NCBI GenBank assembly: GCA_902761035.1
Contig: CACWIW010000011.1
Location: 1-60,387 of the forward strand
Origin: an uncultured bacterium
Lineage (GTDB): Bacteria > Verrucomicrobiota > Kiritimatiellia > RFP12 > UBA1067
Reading direction: 5' to 3'
DNA length: 60,387 bases
Below the pieces are notes generated by a model, which was not told the origin of the DNA, ran no database searches, and worked only from the letters and a program-made list of their open reading frames with translations. Below, piece after piece: positions 51,346 to 59,292 of this stretch (its first letter is position 1; each line of letters starts with the position of its first letter). The position numbers and the translations under genes were made by a program.

Positions 51346-53008
51346 GGCCTTTTCTGCCCGCATCGTGGATGCGGCGCACTTCCTCACGCGTGAGGGCGCG
51401 CGTCCAGAGCGCGAAGTCGTCCACGTCGCCTTTGAGCGACACCTTGCATTTTCCCGTTCCATCCTGCCCGATCCAGAACGGGAGTCCCGTCTTGAGGGCC
51501 AGTGCGGAGGCGTCCTCGGCAATCCAGTAGAGATGTCCGTCCTGGCCTCCTTGGTAAATGGTCAGGACGCCATCCGCGCGGCGCGTGACGGCGTAGAAGC
51601 ACCACTCGCTGTAGTCGATGTCGAACGTGCCCATGTCAATCCGCTTCTCGTCGCTGGAAAGCCCGCAGTTGAAGCAGACGCCAAGTTGTTTCACGGCATC
51701 CGTTTTCCGAGCGCCGACGAGGACGATGCCGGGATTCTTGCCCGTCGTCCAGTCCTTGTTTGCGAAGATCGGCGCCTGTGGCGCCTGCGGCTCGTCGAGA
51801 CGCAGCCAGAGCGCGACGGTGAAGTCCGCGCCATTCTCGAAATCGAGCTTTTCCGATCCATCGAGCGACACCCCGCACGCGCCCTTCTCATCTGCCGCCA
51901 CGCGCAGGCATCGCCCAAACAATCCGCCATCAACGCCGGAAACGGTCTTCCCGTGCGCCTGTGCGGCGATACCGCCGGTGACGGCGTTCGCCGGTTTCGC
52001 CTCGGAGAACGGCAGATACGCCGCAAGGCCGTCGGCGAGACTGCGCGTCTTTGGAACGGACGGTGCGCCGAGCGGACGACTGTCGAGGTTCATTTTCTTC
52101 ACGTCGAGGCCGAAGTGAGTGAGCGCGAGCGATGCGAGGTCGAAGTTACGCGGCATTCCGGTGATGCAACCTTGCGGCACGTGGCGTCCGGCGACGATTA
52201 CGGGAATCGTCGTCGCGTGTCCGCCCCAGATGCCGTGGGACTTGCCGTACCCGCCGTGGTCGCTCGTGATCAGGAAGAGCCAGTCCTCGTTCGCGAACTG
52301 CGGACGCGACGCGATCGCGGCGAGCGTGTCGCCGATGATGCGGTCTACGAGCCGCGCGTCGTGGAGGTACTCTTTTCCGTAGGGATAAAATCCCGTACGG
52401 TGTCCGCCGAGGTCCGCGATGTCGATGAAATAAATAACCGCGTCCGGCGCATCGTCCGACGCCATGATCTTCGGGATGGTCGAGGCGTATTCCGCATAGG
52501 AGCCGGGAACCGTCGGCCAGTTGACGTCGCAGACCGAAGGGAGACGGAGATTCTGCACATTCGGGTGCGGCGAAAGCGCGATGTCGCCCTTCCACGAATA
52601 GGTGTAGAGCGCCTTCGTTCCGGGCTTCGCCTCGACAAGCCGCGCGAGCCAGCTCGGCCATTCGCCGAAGTTGCCGTTCGGCGTATCGCCGTTCTTTAAT
52701 ATCCTCGACTTCTCGGCCGTCACACCGGTCGCTATTGCGCTGTGGTTCGCCGCGCTCGACGGACGCGCATCGTAGAGCGTGTGCGCGGTGAGCGTGCTGA
52801 AGCCCTTGTAGCCCGGACGCCACCGGCCTTCGCGCAGCGCGAGGAGGTTCGGCATCGGCGCGTTCTCCACGACGTCGCCCCGCACGCCGTCCATCATCAC
52901 CATGAGGACCTTTGGCTTGAGCGCCCCGTCGGCCAGAACCATGGCCGGCGCAAGCGTTGCCAACGCTGCAAATGTCATCAATCTGTTGCGAGTCATTTTA
53001 GTTGCCAT
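51314..53008 (-). CDS. Alkaline phosphatase/phosphodiesterase superfamily enzyme with LamG-like domain
   Basis: 564 residues, with AAAGGA seven bases before the ATG, overlapping the esterase stop by 11 bases. Signal peptide LMTFAALATLAPAMVLA; catalytic core with VLMVMMDGVRGDVV (metal Asp), SSAANHSAIATGV (nucleophile region), YFIDIADLGGHRTG, FLITSDHGGYGKSHGIWGGH (metal ligands). Residues about 350-550 form a concanavalin/LamG-like sandwich (FTVALWLRLDEPQAP, GDVDDFALWTRALTREE). The nucleotide pyrophosphatase/phosphoglycerate-mutase-like group is more likely than a sulfatase, because no CxPSR motif is present. Confidence 0.82.
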   Translation of the reverse strand: MATKMTRNRLMTFAALATLAPAMVLADGALKPKVLMVMMDGVRGDVVENAPMPNLLALREGRWRPGYKGFSTLTAHTLYDARPSSAANHSAIATGVTAEKSRILKNGDTPNGNFGEWPSWLARLVEAKPGTKALYTYSWKGDIALSPHPNVQNLRLPSVCDVNWPTVPGSYAEYASTIPKIMASDDAPDAVIYFIDIADLGGHRTGFYPYGKEYLHDARLVDRIIGDTLAAIASRPQFANEDWLFLITSDHGGYGKSHGIWGGHATTIPVIVAGRHVPQGCITGMPRNFDLASLALTHFGLDVKKMNLDSRPLGAPSVPKTRSLADGLAAYLPFSEAKPANAVTGGIAAQAHGKTVSGVDGGLFGRCLRVAADEKGACGVSLDGSEKLDFENGADFTVALWLRLDEPQAPQAPIFANKDWTTGKNPGIVLVGARKTDAVKQLGVCFNCGLSSDEKRIDMGTFDIDYSEWCFYAVTRRADGVLTIYQGGQDGHLYWIAEDASALALKTGLPFWIGQDGTGKCKVSLKGDVDDFALWTRALTREEVRRIHDAGRKGHDIGSLVKAR

Positions 53009-54350
53009 TACTTGTTCCTTTGGGGAGATTAAAAAGCCAGTTCTCGAAACCGGCCGTATGCCAGCCGTGTCCCTGGCCCGACAGAAGGCGCAACTGCTTG
53101 TCCTTGGACGCGATGCAGTTGAACGCAGCGATTCCGCCGATGGTCTGGCAGTTGTCGTCCGCCGTGCCGTACACCATGCGGACAGGCGTGCGGATCATCC
53201 GCGCGAAGTTGCAGTTGTCGTGGTACGGTGCGTTCTTCTCCGCCGCCGCGATCTTCTCCAGCTTCTGGTTCATGATGTGCGAGCTTCCCGGTTGGCGGCC
53301 CGCCCGGTACGCGAGCATGTCGCACTTGTTGGGACAGAGGACGAGCGACTTCGCGAAGCGTCCCCACATCGCCGTGAGGTAGAGGCCGAAGCCGCCGCCC
53401 TGGCTGCACCCGTAGTAGACAAACCGGGAGGAATCGGCGTACGGTTCCTTGGCGAGCCAGTCGATCGCGCGCGTCATGCCGAGAATCGTGCGGTGGTAGA
53501 ACGGCGCCTCACGGCTTTCGGCGTAGCCGACGTACTGGTAGCGCGGCTCGCCCGCCTTCGTCACGTAGTCGGCGAACCACTTCTTGTAGCGGGCGTGGTA
53601 TTCGGCGTTCGTGCCGGTGAGCGGGATGCCGTGGACGTTCATCAATAGGGTGATCCAGCCCTTGCGCACCAATTGCTGCTTGGATGGAAAGATCGTAGTC
53701 GTTCCGGGACCGGCTCCCGGCACATTCACCATGGCGGGGAACCTGCCTTCGCCTTTCGGCACGAGCAGCAGCCCGTAGATTCGTCCGCCGTTGAACGTCG
53801 CGAAGCTCACGTAGTATGCCGTGTGGTCGGGCGTGTCGAGTTTCGGCGCAGGCGTCTTCTCCACCGCGATCGGGACCTCGCGTTCAAGGCGCACGAGCTC
53901 GCCGCGCCAGTACGACTCGAAATCCGGCGGACACGGCGTGAACGGCTCGATGTGCTCCATGCCGAAGATCATCCGGTCCATCCGCTCCCGCACGGGGATG
54001 TTCTTTCCCTTCATGTAGATGCGCAGCGAGCCGGGCGTATCGCGCGTGAACTCCATTTTGATGCGGGGTTCCTTGGCGAGATCGACGGTGCGCCGCCAGA
54101 CGACATTCGTCCAACCGTCGTCCACCCACACGTCGACGACGCCGTTCGTGGTGAGTTTGCCGTGCTTATCCGCAACAAACGCCTCCACTTTCGCGGTACC
54201 GCCCGCAGGATAGAGGTTCGACTTCGCGTCAAAGCGGTATTTCGCGAATATCGGCTCCGGCTTAGCCGCTTCCGCAACACAGGACATTGCCACCGCCGCG
54301 ACAGCAAGCGTACTACAACAAGATATCTTTGCGATCTTATGCACTTTCAT
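52998..54350 (-). CDS. Acetyl xylan esterase-like (AXE1/CE7) secreted hydrolase
   Basis: 450 residues from the ATG at 54350 (MKVHKIAKISCCSTLAVAAV, signal peptide). An N-terminal Ig-like domain (about 30-130) is followed by a CE7/AXE1 alpha-beta hydrolase: CPPDFESYWRGELVRLE, GGRIYGLLLVPKG, YYGCSQGGGFGLYLTAM (Ser nucleophile, GCSQGG), VRMVYGTADDNC (Asp) and SGQGHGWHT (His). Members deacetylate xylo-oligosaccharides and other acetyl sugars. It is first in a three-gene operon with its own promoter. Confidence 0.88.
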   Translation of the reverse strand: MKVHKIAKISCCSTLAVAAVAMSCVAEAAKPEPIFAKYRFDAKSNLYPAGGTAKVEAFVADKHGKLTTNGVVDVWVDDGWTNVVWRRTVDLAKEPRIKMEFTRDTPGSLRIYMKGKNIPVRERMDRMIFGMEHIEPFTPCPPDFESYWRGELVRLEREVPIAVEKTPAPKLDTPDHTAYYVSFATFNGGRIYGLLLVPKGEGRFPAMVNVPGAGPGTTTIFPSKQQLVRKGWITLLMNVHGIPLTGTNAEYHARYKKWFADYVTKAGEPRYQYVGYAESREAPFYHRTILGMTRAIDWLAKEPYADSSRFVYYGCSQGGGFGLYLTAMWGRFAKSLVLCPNKCDMLAYRAGRQPGSSHIMNQKLEKIAAAEKNAPYHDNCNFARMIRTPVRMVYGTADDNCQTIGGIAAFNCIASKDKQLRLLSGQGHGWHTAGFENWLFNLPKGTSNGN

Positions 54351-54426
54351 TTTCCTTTCGTTTTCGTTACATTGGCACGGGGAGCAGCGACTTCCCCATA
54401 CGGCTTGTACCGGTGGATTTCCTGGT

Positions 54427-54455
54427 AGCATATCAAAATCTGCCTCAAAGCGCAA
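54427..54455 (-). promoter_or_regulatory. Promoter of the esterase operon (TTGCGC-17-TATGCT)
   Basis: The minus strand has TTGCGC (54455-54450), a 17-base spacer and TATGCT (54432-54427), about 77 bases before the ATG at 54350. Confidence 0.5.
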
Positions 54456-54859
54456 TGGCATCACCGCATTTTTCACATTTTGCATGAGCGCCCCTGCGTA
54501 ATTCACGATACTGTCATTCACTGCCACCTCATGCACGGAAACGTGTGATGAGCCAAACTTATGCATCATTTCGTTATTGGAATAACTAAAATGAGCCACG
54601 ATTTTGTTATCCAAACAATCAACGGCGCATATTCATTCCCACCGCTCTTCAGTCAACGGGGAATCTCGGAAACAACCATGACAACTTTCAAGAACAACAT
54701 TACCCTGCGGGCGTATCTTGAACATCCATAATCGTGACTGTTTGAGAACCGTCAAATGGGCGCGGGCGAGTTAGTCCGCGCGCAAAAGGCAAGTTGTTTT
54801 CAAACAGTTGTTTCCATTCTATGGGAAGAGCGGCGGTGAATTACGGATATGCCCCCTAC
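54456..54859. other. Intergenic region containing a nested hairpin
   Basis: No gene is seen. It separates the siroheme protein (ending 54860) from the esterase promoter. The only feature is the structured element at 54737-54808. Confidence 0.5.
54737..54808. ncRNA. Nested inverted-repeat structure of unknown role
   Basis: The outer stem ACTGTTTGA / TCAAACAGT (9 bp, extendable by three more pairs plus a G-U) encloses an inner stem GCGCGG / CCGCGC over a ten-base loop. It lies 50 bases downstream of the siroheme protein stop. It could be a terminator-like RNA, a small structured RNA or a mobile-element remnant; no known RNA family was recognised. Confidence 0.35.
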
Positions 54860-55558
54860 TTACAGCAGCATCTGCTCAAAGCCAAGACGGTCCAGCATCT
54901 TGCAGAAGCGCTCGCCTGGTAGGCCGTTGTCCTTGTAGAAAGACAGCACTTTCTCTATGAACGCGAGAACGCTCTCTTCGTCCGGCAGAAGCGACGGTAC
55001 TTCGCGCCCGGCCGCGCCGGTGCGGCCCCAGTGTCCACCAAGAAAAATCCTGTAGCCGCGTCCCCCGCCAGGCAGCACCGCGCCCACGATGCCGATGTCA
55101 TTCAGAGTGGGCTTGACGCAATTGTTGGGACATCCCCCCACGCCGATCTTGAACTTGGCCGGAAGAGTCACGTCATGCCACCCTTCGTAAAACCTCCTGT
55201 GAATCTTCTCGGCTAGCGAAAATGTGTCGATCAGCCCATGCGGACAAAGCGTCCCCTTGCAGGCGACAACAGGACGCACTCGCGGTCCCGTGCCGCCCAC
55301 GGAAAGCCCAACAGCCGCAAGCGCCGCATCGAACGCCTCGATCATCGACGCGGGAATGCTCGGCACCTCCACGGACATGCGCGACGTCAGCGTCAATTCG
55401 CCGCGTCCAAACTTCTGCGCGGCGGCGGCAAGCGCCTGCATCTGTTCGGTTGTCATCTTCCCGTTCACCGTGACGACACGCGCCGAGAAGGTTTCACCAC
55501 CCTTGTTGAGGAGCCATCCGCGCCCCTTCAAAGCCTTGATTTCTTCCATTGTGCCCAT
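54860..55558 (-). CDS. Single-repeat nitrite/sulfite reductase-like siroheme/4Fe-4S protein
   Basis: 232 residues. An N-terminal ferredoxin-like half-domain (LLNKGGETFSARVVTVNGKM, LTLTSRMSVEVPSIP) is followed by the cluster/siroheme motif CKGTLC...GGCPNNCVKP (Cys-x5-Cys and Cys-x3-Cys). Full assimilatory sulfite or nitrite reductases have two such repeats (500-600 residues); this one has half that length and so resembles small anaerobic sulfite reductases and stand-alone NirA-like proteins. It is monocistronic. Its electron donor is not encoded nearby. Confidence 0.82.
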   Translation of the reverse strand: MGTMEEIKALKGRGWLLNKGGETFSARVVTVNGKMTTEQMQALAAAAQKFGRGELTLTSRMSVEVPSIPASMIEAFDAALAAVGLSVGGTGPRVRPVVACKGTLCPHGLIDTFSLAEKIHRRFYEGWHDVTLPAKFKIGVGGCPNNCVKPTLNDIGIVGAVLPGGGRGYRIFLGGHWGRTGAAGREVPSLLPDEESVLAFIEKVLSFYKDNGLPGERFCKMLDRLGFEQMLL

Positions 55559-55624
55559 TACTCACCAACCTTCCTTGCCATCCTAACAATAAAACTTCGC
55601 GTCAGCCAACACATTCCTCCAAGC

Positions 55625-55912
55625 TTAAAACCCCTTGGCATTGAGGAGGCCTTCCATTTTAGCACAGCGCATTATCAAGTGAGCGAAATTCGCAATCATC
55701 TTGCGAAACCCGTCCAGCTCCCCGTCCGTAAACCCTCGTACGTCTTGCCATTCATAAGACGGGAGCACGCATGTAGCAGTATGCACGCATGTAGCAGTAT
55801 GAAAGTCCCTGTACACAGGTTTCTCAACTGTAACCCTCACGCTCCCATCCGAAAGCAATTCCGAATGGGTAATCTCCGTGTTGTCGTCCAACGTGAGAAA
55901 TGGATAAGACAT
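55625..55912 (-). CDS. Small hypothetical protein with 18-bp tandem repeat
   Basis: 95 residues from the ATG at 55912, with a strong AAGGAGG five bases upstream. The first 40 residues (MSYPFLTLDDNTEITHSELL, then VRVTVEKPVYRDF) look like a beta-rich small domain and the C-terminal half is helical (LDGFRKMIANFAHLIMRCAK). A duplication gives HTATCVHTATCV in the middle. No family is recognised; the beta strands and spacing recall small DUF4160-like proteins, but this is a guess. A -10 box lies at 55976-55981. Confidence 0.65.
   Translation of the reverse strand: MSYPFLTLDDNTEITHSELLSDGSVRVTVEKPVYRDFHTATCVHTATCVLPSYEWQDVRGFTDGELDGFRKMIANFAHLIMRCAKMEGLLNAKGF
55765..55800. repeat. Perfect 18-bp tandem duplication
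   Basis: Two adjacent copies of GCACGCATGTAGCAGTAT inside the small hypothetical gene, preserving frame. Confidence 0.9.
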
Positions 55913-55975
55913 GATTTCCTCCTTGTCTGTCATATTTCACTTTTCTATACGAGACTCACCGTCCCGACGCCGCAC

Positions 55976-55981
55976 ATTATA
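55976..55981 (-). promoter_or_regulatory. -10 box for the small hypothetical gene
   Basis: AGTATAATGTGCGG on the minus strand, about 65 bases before the ATG at 55912. Confidence 0.5.
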
Positions 55982-56023
55982 CTATAATCTATAGACTTAG
56001 CCAAATGCAAAATCGCATTCTGA

Positions 56024-59000
56024 CTACGGACGCGGGGTTACTATCCGCGCACTTCCGCGTGGGGTGCGAATCACGCGCACGGGGCCGATGAGGCCGGAAT
56101 CGCGCAGGGGGCTGCCTTTCTTCGGGCCCGCGATCGTCCATGTACGGCGCTTCTTCTCCGGCTGCCCTGCGTCGAACACGAGGCGGTTGTACCACGTGTC
56201 GGTCACGGACACCTTCAGCGTGTTCTTGCCGGCCTTCACCGCGCCCGTCAGCGGAATGCGGTACGGCTGGCTCCAGACATTGCCGACGTTCGTGCCGTTC
56301 ACCTCCACCTTCGCAAGGGACTCCACGCGCCCGAGGTCGAGCAGCACGACGGCGTCCGCATCAACCTTGTCCAGCGTGAAGTCGATCGTGTAGTCGGCCG
56401 TTCCTGAAAACGCCTTCGCCTCCGGCGTCGTGCCAAGTTCCTGCCACGATTTCAGTTCACCAATCGTCATTTCAACCGGCATACCCCAACCATCGGGGAA
56501 CGACACCTTCCAGGGGCCGGCTAGGGTCATCACGTCGTTCGTGGTACTCACGACGGCGCATGGATTGAGCTTTACGCCGCGCTTGAACACCACAAAACGT
56601 GACTCGTGCGGAGCGAGCGCGAGCGAAACCCACGTGTGGCCGTCCGTAACGGACGCGACCTGTCCCTTCTCGGAAAGGCCCGTCTCGGGATGCCAGATTT
56701 CAACATCGCCGACGCAACGGAAACCGACAGTTCCGGTGAATCCCTCGTTCTGCCGTGCGGGCGAAACGAAATACCAGTCCGCATCGTCGGAGCGGCGGTG
56801 GTTCCAGACCAAACCTTCCGCAACAAGGTCCTTTGCGATTTCTTCGGCGGCAAGCACGGATTCGAGCGAACGTCCGACGTAGATGCTTCCGGTAGGGTCG
56901 TGCGTCCCGCACGACCGCGGGCACGCGGGACGCCTCGCCCCACCCTGCGGCTCGGCGGGACGCGTGCCCCTACCCAACTCCAACATGGCATTCTTTGCCT
57001 TGTCGAAGCGCGCCTGCATCGCCGCGCCGCCGCGCAGCGTCGAGATGCTTTCGGGCAATGCCGCGAACGCGGCCTTGGCGCCCTTCTTCACGCCGTCGAG
57101 GATCTTCTCCATCGTTTCTGGCATCATGCGCTTCGATTCGGGAACCCAGAGGACGCGGTACGCGATGCCGTCAGGCGTCGTCCACTCGCCCTTGTCATTC
57201 ATGGAGATGCGCGTGAGTAGCGCGTCGGGGTTGCAGTAGTCGAACTTGTACCCGGCTGGGAACGGCGCTTCCTCGTGCGGCTTGTGGTCCCACTCGTCGC
57301 CGAGATACCAGAGGACGTCGTTCGCAGGCTTGCCGGCCTCGAGCATCGTCTGGCAGCGCGCGAAGTAGGCGGTGAAGTCGGGCATGAACTTCCACCACGT
57401 CTGTCCGCGCAGGAACGGCGTGCCGATCTTCGCGCCGAAGGATGTGCCCGGAGGCAGCCAGTCCGTGCGCGGGTTGTGCGTGTAGGTGTGGAACACCGTA
57501 TGCGAGACGCCGCGCGCCATGTGGAGGTTCGCGACGTACTTGAGGTCGCGGAGCTTTTCATCCCACGTAAGTTGGAAGGAAGTGAGCGCCTCGGCGGCCA
57601 CGCGCTTTTTGCCGTACAGGTGCGCGGCGGAGGCGCAGGGATAGATCGGCTTGAAGTTGTGGGAACCAACGAAACCGCGCTCGCGCGGCTGCCAGTATTC
57701 GCACATGGGCGTATCGGCGTATTTATAGAAGCGCATGATGTCGCCGGGGAGGACGTCTCCGAACGACGTCTCGAAGGAGATCGTCATGCCGTTCTCGTGG
57801 CAGCGCTTCGCCATCTGCGCGTAGAAGTTTTCGGTGATGAGGTCGCCGATGAAGCCGCGCCAGTCGTTGAGGAAGCGCGCGGACGTCTCGGGGCTGTCAA
57901 CCACGTACCCGAAGAGCGCGGGCATCCAGGTGAAGAGGTCGTATCCGAAACGTTCGCGGAACATCTTGTCGAGGCCGGGCGTCCACGTCTGGCTCTTGCA
58001 CTCCCAGCTGTCCAAATGCACGTTCGCGAGTTTCCCGTGTACCGCACCGCCCGCGCCGGAAAGGCGTCCGATGAAGTTGTCGAACTGGATATTCGCGGCG
58101 GTTGGCGAAAGTTTGTCGCACTCGAAGCCTGTCCCCTCCTTCGGCGCAGGGGCGTTCCGGCGCATCGTGTTGACGTGCCCCACGCGCACGATCGCCCACT
58201 TTCCGGCGGGCGCGTCCCACGCGAACGTGCCATCCGGCTTCATGTACTCTGTGACATTCCTTACTTGCGAGGACTTCACCCACGCCGCCTCGTTCTGTTT
58301 TGCGGGCGGGTTACGCATCAGGCTGCGGAGCGTCCATCCCGCCTGCGCCTCCCAGTCGTCGTTGCGGGCGGAGCTGAAGAGATTGATCCGTCTGAGCTTG
58401 ATCGCGTGGCGGGGCTTGAGCGTGACCGTGAGATGTTTCGTCGTCGTCTCGTCGCAGGAGAAGGTGACGGGCCTGTCGTCCTGCCAGTTGGACTGCGGCA
58501 TCTCGCGCGTGAAGAGCGTCTTGCCATTCGCCTCGCAGACGACGGTCATCTCGGGTTCGTAGCAGAAGCCGTGTCCGAGGCTGTTGACGCTCGGCAGTTC
58601 CACCGTGCGGATCGTGACGGGTTCCGCGAAGTCGAACGTGATCGTGGCCGTCACGCCACCCTGGATTTGGACGGCTGTCCCCTTCGCGCGCCAGGCGTTC
58701 CAGTCCACCTTGACGTTGCTTGTGACCTTCGCGGGCTTGAGCGCGCCGACCCACTCCCCCGCCGTCGCGGGGAACGCGAGTACGGCAATGTCGCGGTAGT
58801 CCCTCGGATTGGGTGCGGACGGCGCGAGCGTGGGGAGCTTCACCTCGACGCGCTTGCCACCATCGACGTCGATACGCGACCAGATGAGGTGGCGCATGGC
58901 GTTCTCCGGCTTGATCCAGGGACCGCCGCTCATCGCCCAGCCCGGACAGTTATGCATCGAGAGCGAGAGACCGAGTCTCCGACACTCGTCGGCAACGAAA

Positions 59001-59287
59001 CGCATGAGTCCGTCCCACGACTCGCTCAGACACTTGATCTGCGGCGAGACGCCCGGCCAGGGATTGCCCAGTTGTCCGTGGAAGAGGAGGATGCCCGCGA
59101 TGCCGACGTCCTTGATCGCCTCGAAGTCGGCGGTGATGCCGGGCTTCGCGACATTACCGCCGATAAGAAAGACATACGTCTCCGGCCGGTTCGCCACGGA
59201 CGGATTGCGGAACTCGCCTTCGGGCAGCCCCGCGGCGTTAACGGATGCCGCGAATGCAATCGCAGCGGCGGTCAATATATTTCTCAT
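56024..59287 (-). CDS. GH106-type alpha-L-rhamnosidase-like glycosidase
   Basis: 1,087 residues with signal peptide ILTAAAIAFAASVNAAG. It starts PEGEFRNPSVANRPETYVFLIGG and continues with GIAGILLFHGQLGNPWPG, LSMHNCPGWAMSGGPWI, VHLDSWECKSQTWTPGLDKMF, FTWMPALFGY and HTYTHNPRTDWLPPGTSFG, the GH106 (alpha-L-rhamnosidase) layout, ending in a beta-galactosidase-like sugar-binding domain (VLLDLGRVESLAKVEVNGTNVG). A 28-residue stretch rich in Arg, Pro and Cys (GRGTRPAEPQGGARRPACPR and following) interrupts the protein at about residue 770 and is encoded by a palindromic insert. It starts six bases after the partial SGNH gene. Confidence 0.85.
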   Translation of the reverse strand: MRNILTAAAIAFAASVNAAGLPEGEFRNPSVANRPETYVFLIGGNVAKPGITADFEAIKDVGIAGILLFHGQLGNPWPGVSPQIKCLSESWDGLMRFVADECRRLGLSLSMHNCPGWAMSGGPWIKPENAMRHLIWSRIDVDGGKRVEVKLPTLAPSAPNPRDYRDIAVLAFPATAGEWVGALKPAKVTSNVKVDWNAWRAKGTAVQIQGGVTATITFDFAEPVTIRTVELPSVNSLGHGFCYEPEMTVVCEANGKTLFTREMPQSNWQDDRPVTFSCDETTTKHLTVTLKPRHAIKLRRINLFSSARNDDWEAQAGWTLRSLMRNPPAKQNEAAWVKSSQVRNVTEYMKPDGTFAWDAPAGKWAIVRVGHVNTMRRNAPAPKEGTGFECDKLSPTAANIQFDNFIGRLSGAGGAVHGKLANVHLDSWECKSQTWTPGLDKMFRERFGYDLFTWMPALFGYVVDSPETSARFLNDWRGFIGDLITENFYAQMAKRCHENGMTISFETSFGDVLPGDIMRFYKYADTPMCEYWQPRERGFVGSHNFKPIYPCASAAHLYGKKRVAAEALTSFQLTWDEKLRDLKYVANLHMARGVSHTVFHTYTHNPRTDWLPPGTSFGAKIGTPFLRGQTWWKFMPDFTAYFARCQTMLEAGKPANDVLWYLGDEWDHKPHEEAPFPAGYKFDYCNPDALLTRISMNDKGEWTTPDGIAYRVLWVPESKRMMPETMEKILDGVKKGAKAAFAALPESISTLRGGAAMQARFDKAKNAMLELGRGTRPAEPQGGARRPACPRSCGTHDPTGSIYVGRSLESVLAAEEIAKDLVAEGLVWNHRRSDDADWYFVSPARQNEGFTGTVGFRCVGDVEIWHPETGLSEKGQVASVTDGHTWVSLALAPHESRFVVFKRGVKLNPCAVVSTTNDVMTLAGPWKVSFPDGWGMPVEMTIGELKSWQELGTTPEAKAFSGTADYTIDFTLDKVDADAVVLLDLGRVESLAKVEVNGTNVGNVWSQPYRIPLTGAVKAGKNTLKVSVTDTWYNRLVFDAGQPEKKRRTWTIAGPKKGSPLRDSGLIGPVRVIRTPRGSARIVTPRP
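56891..56974. repeat. 84-bp palindromic element inserted in frame in the rhamnosidase gene
   Basis: It begins GGTAGGG and ends CCCTACC (terminal inverted repeat), with internal palindromes (TCGTGCG / CGCACGA). Its 84 bases add exactly 28 codons. Confidence 0.75.
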
Positions 59288-59292
59288 TTGTG

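Noticed and set aside
51314..53008. Sulfatase assignment
   Set aside because: The formylglycine motif CxPSR is absent; the nucleophile region SSAANHSAIATG fits phosphodiesterase/alkaline phosphatase relatives better.
54737..54808. Integron attC site
   Set aside because: The outer stem does not carry the RYYYAAC / GTTRRRY core sites and no integrase or cassette array is nearby.
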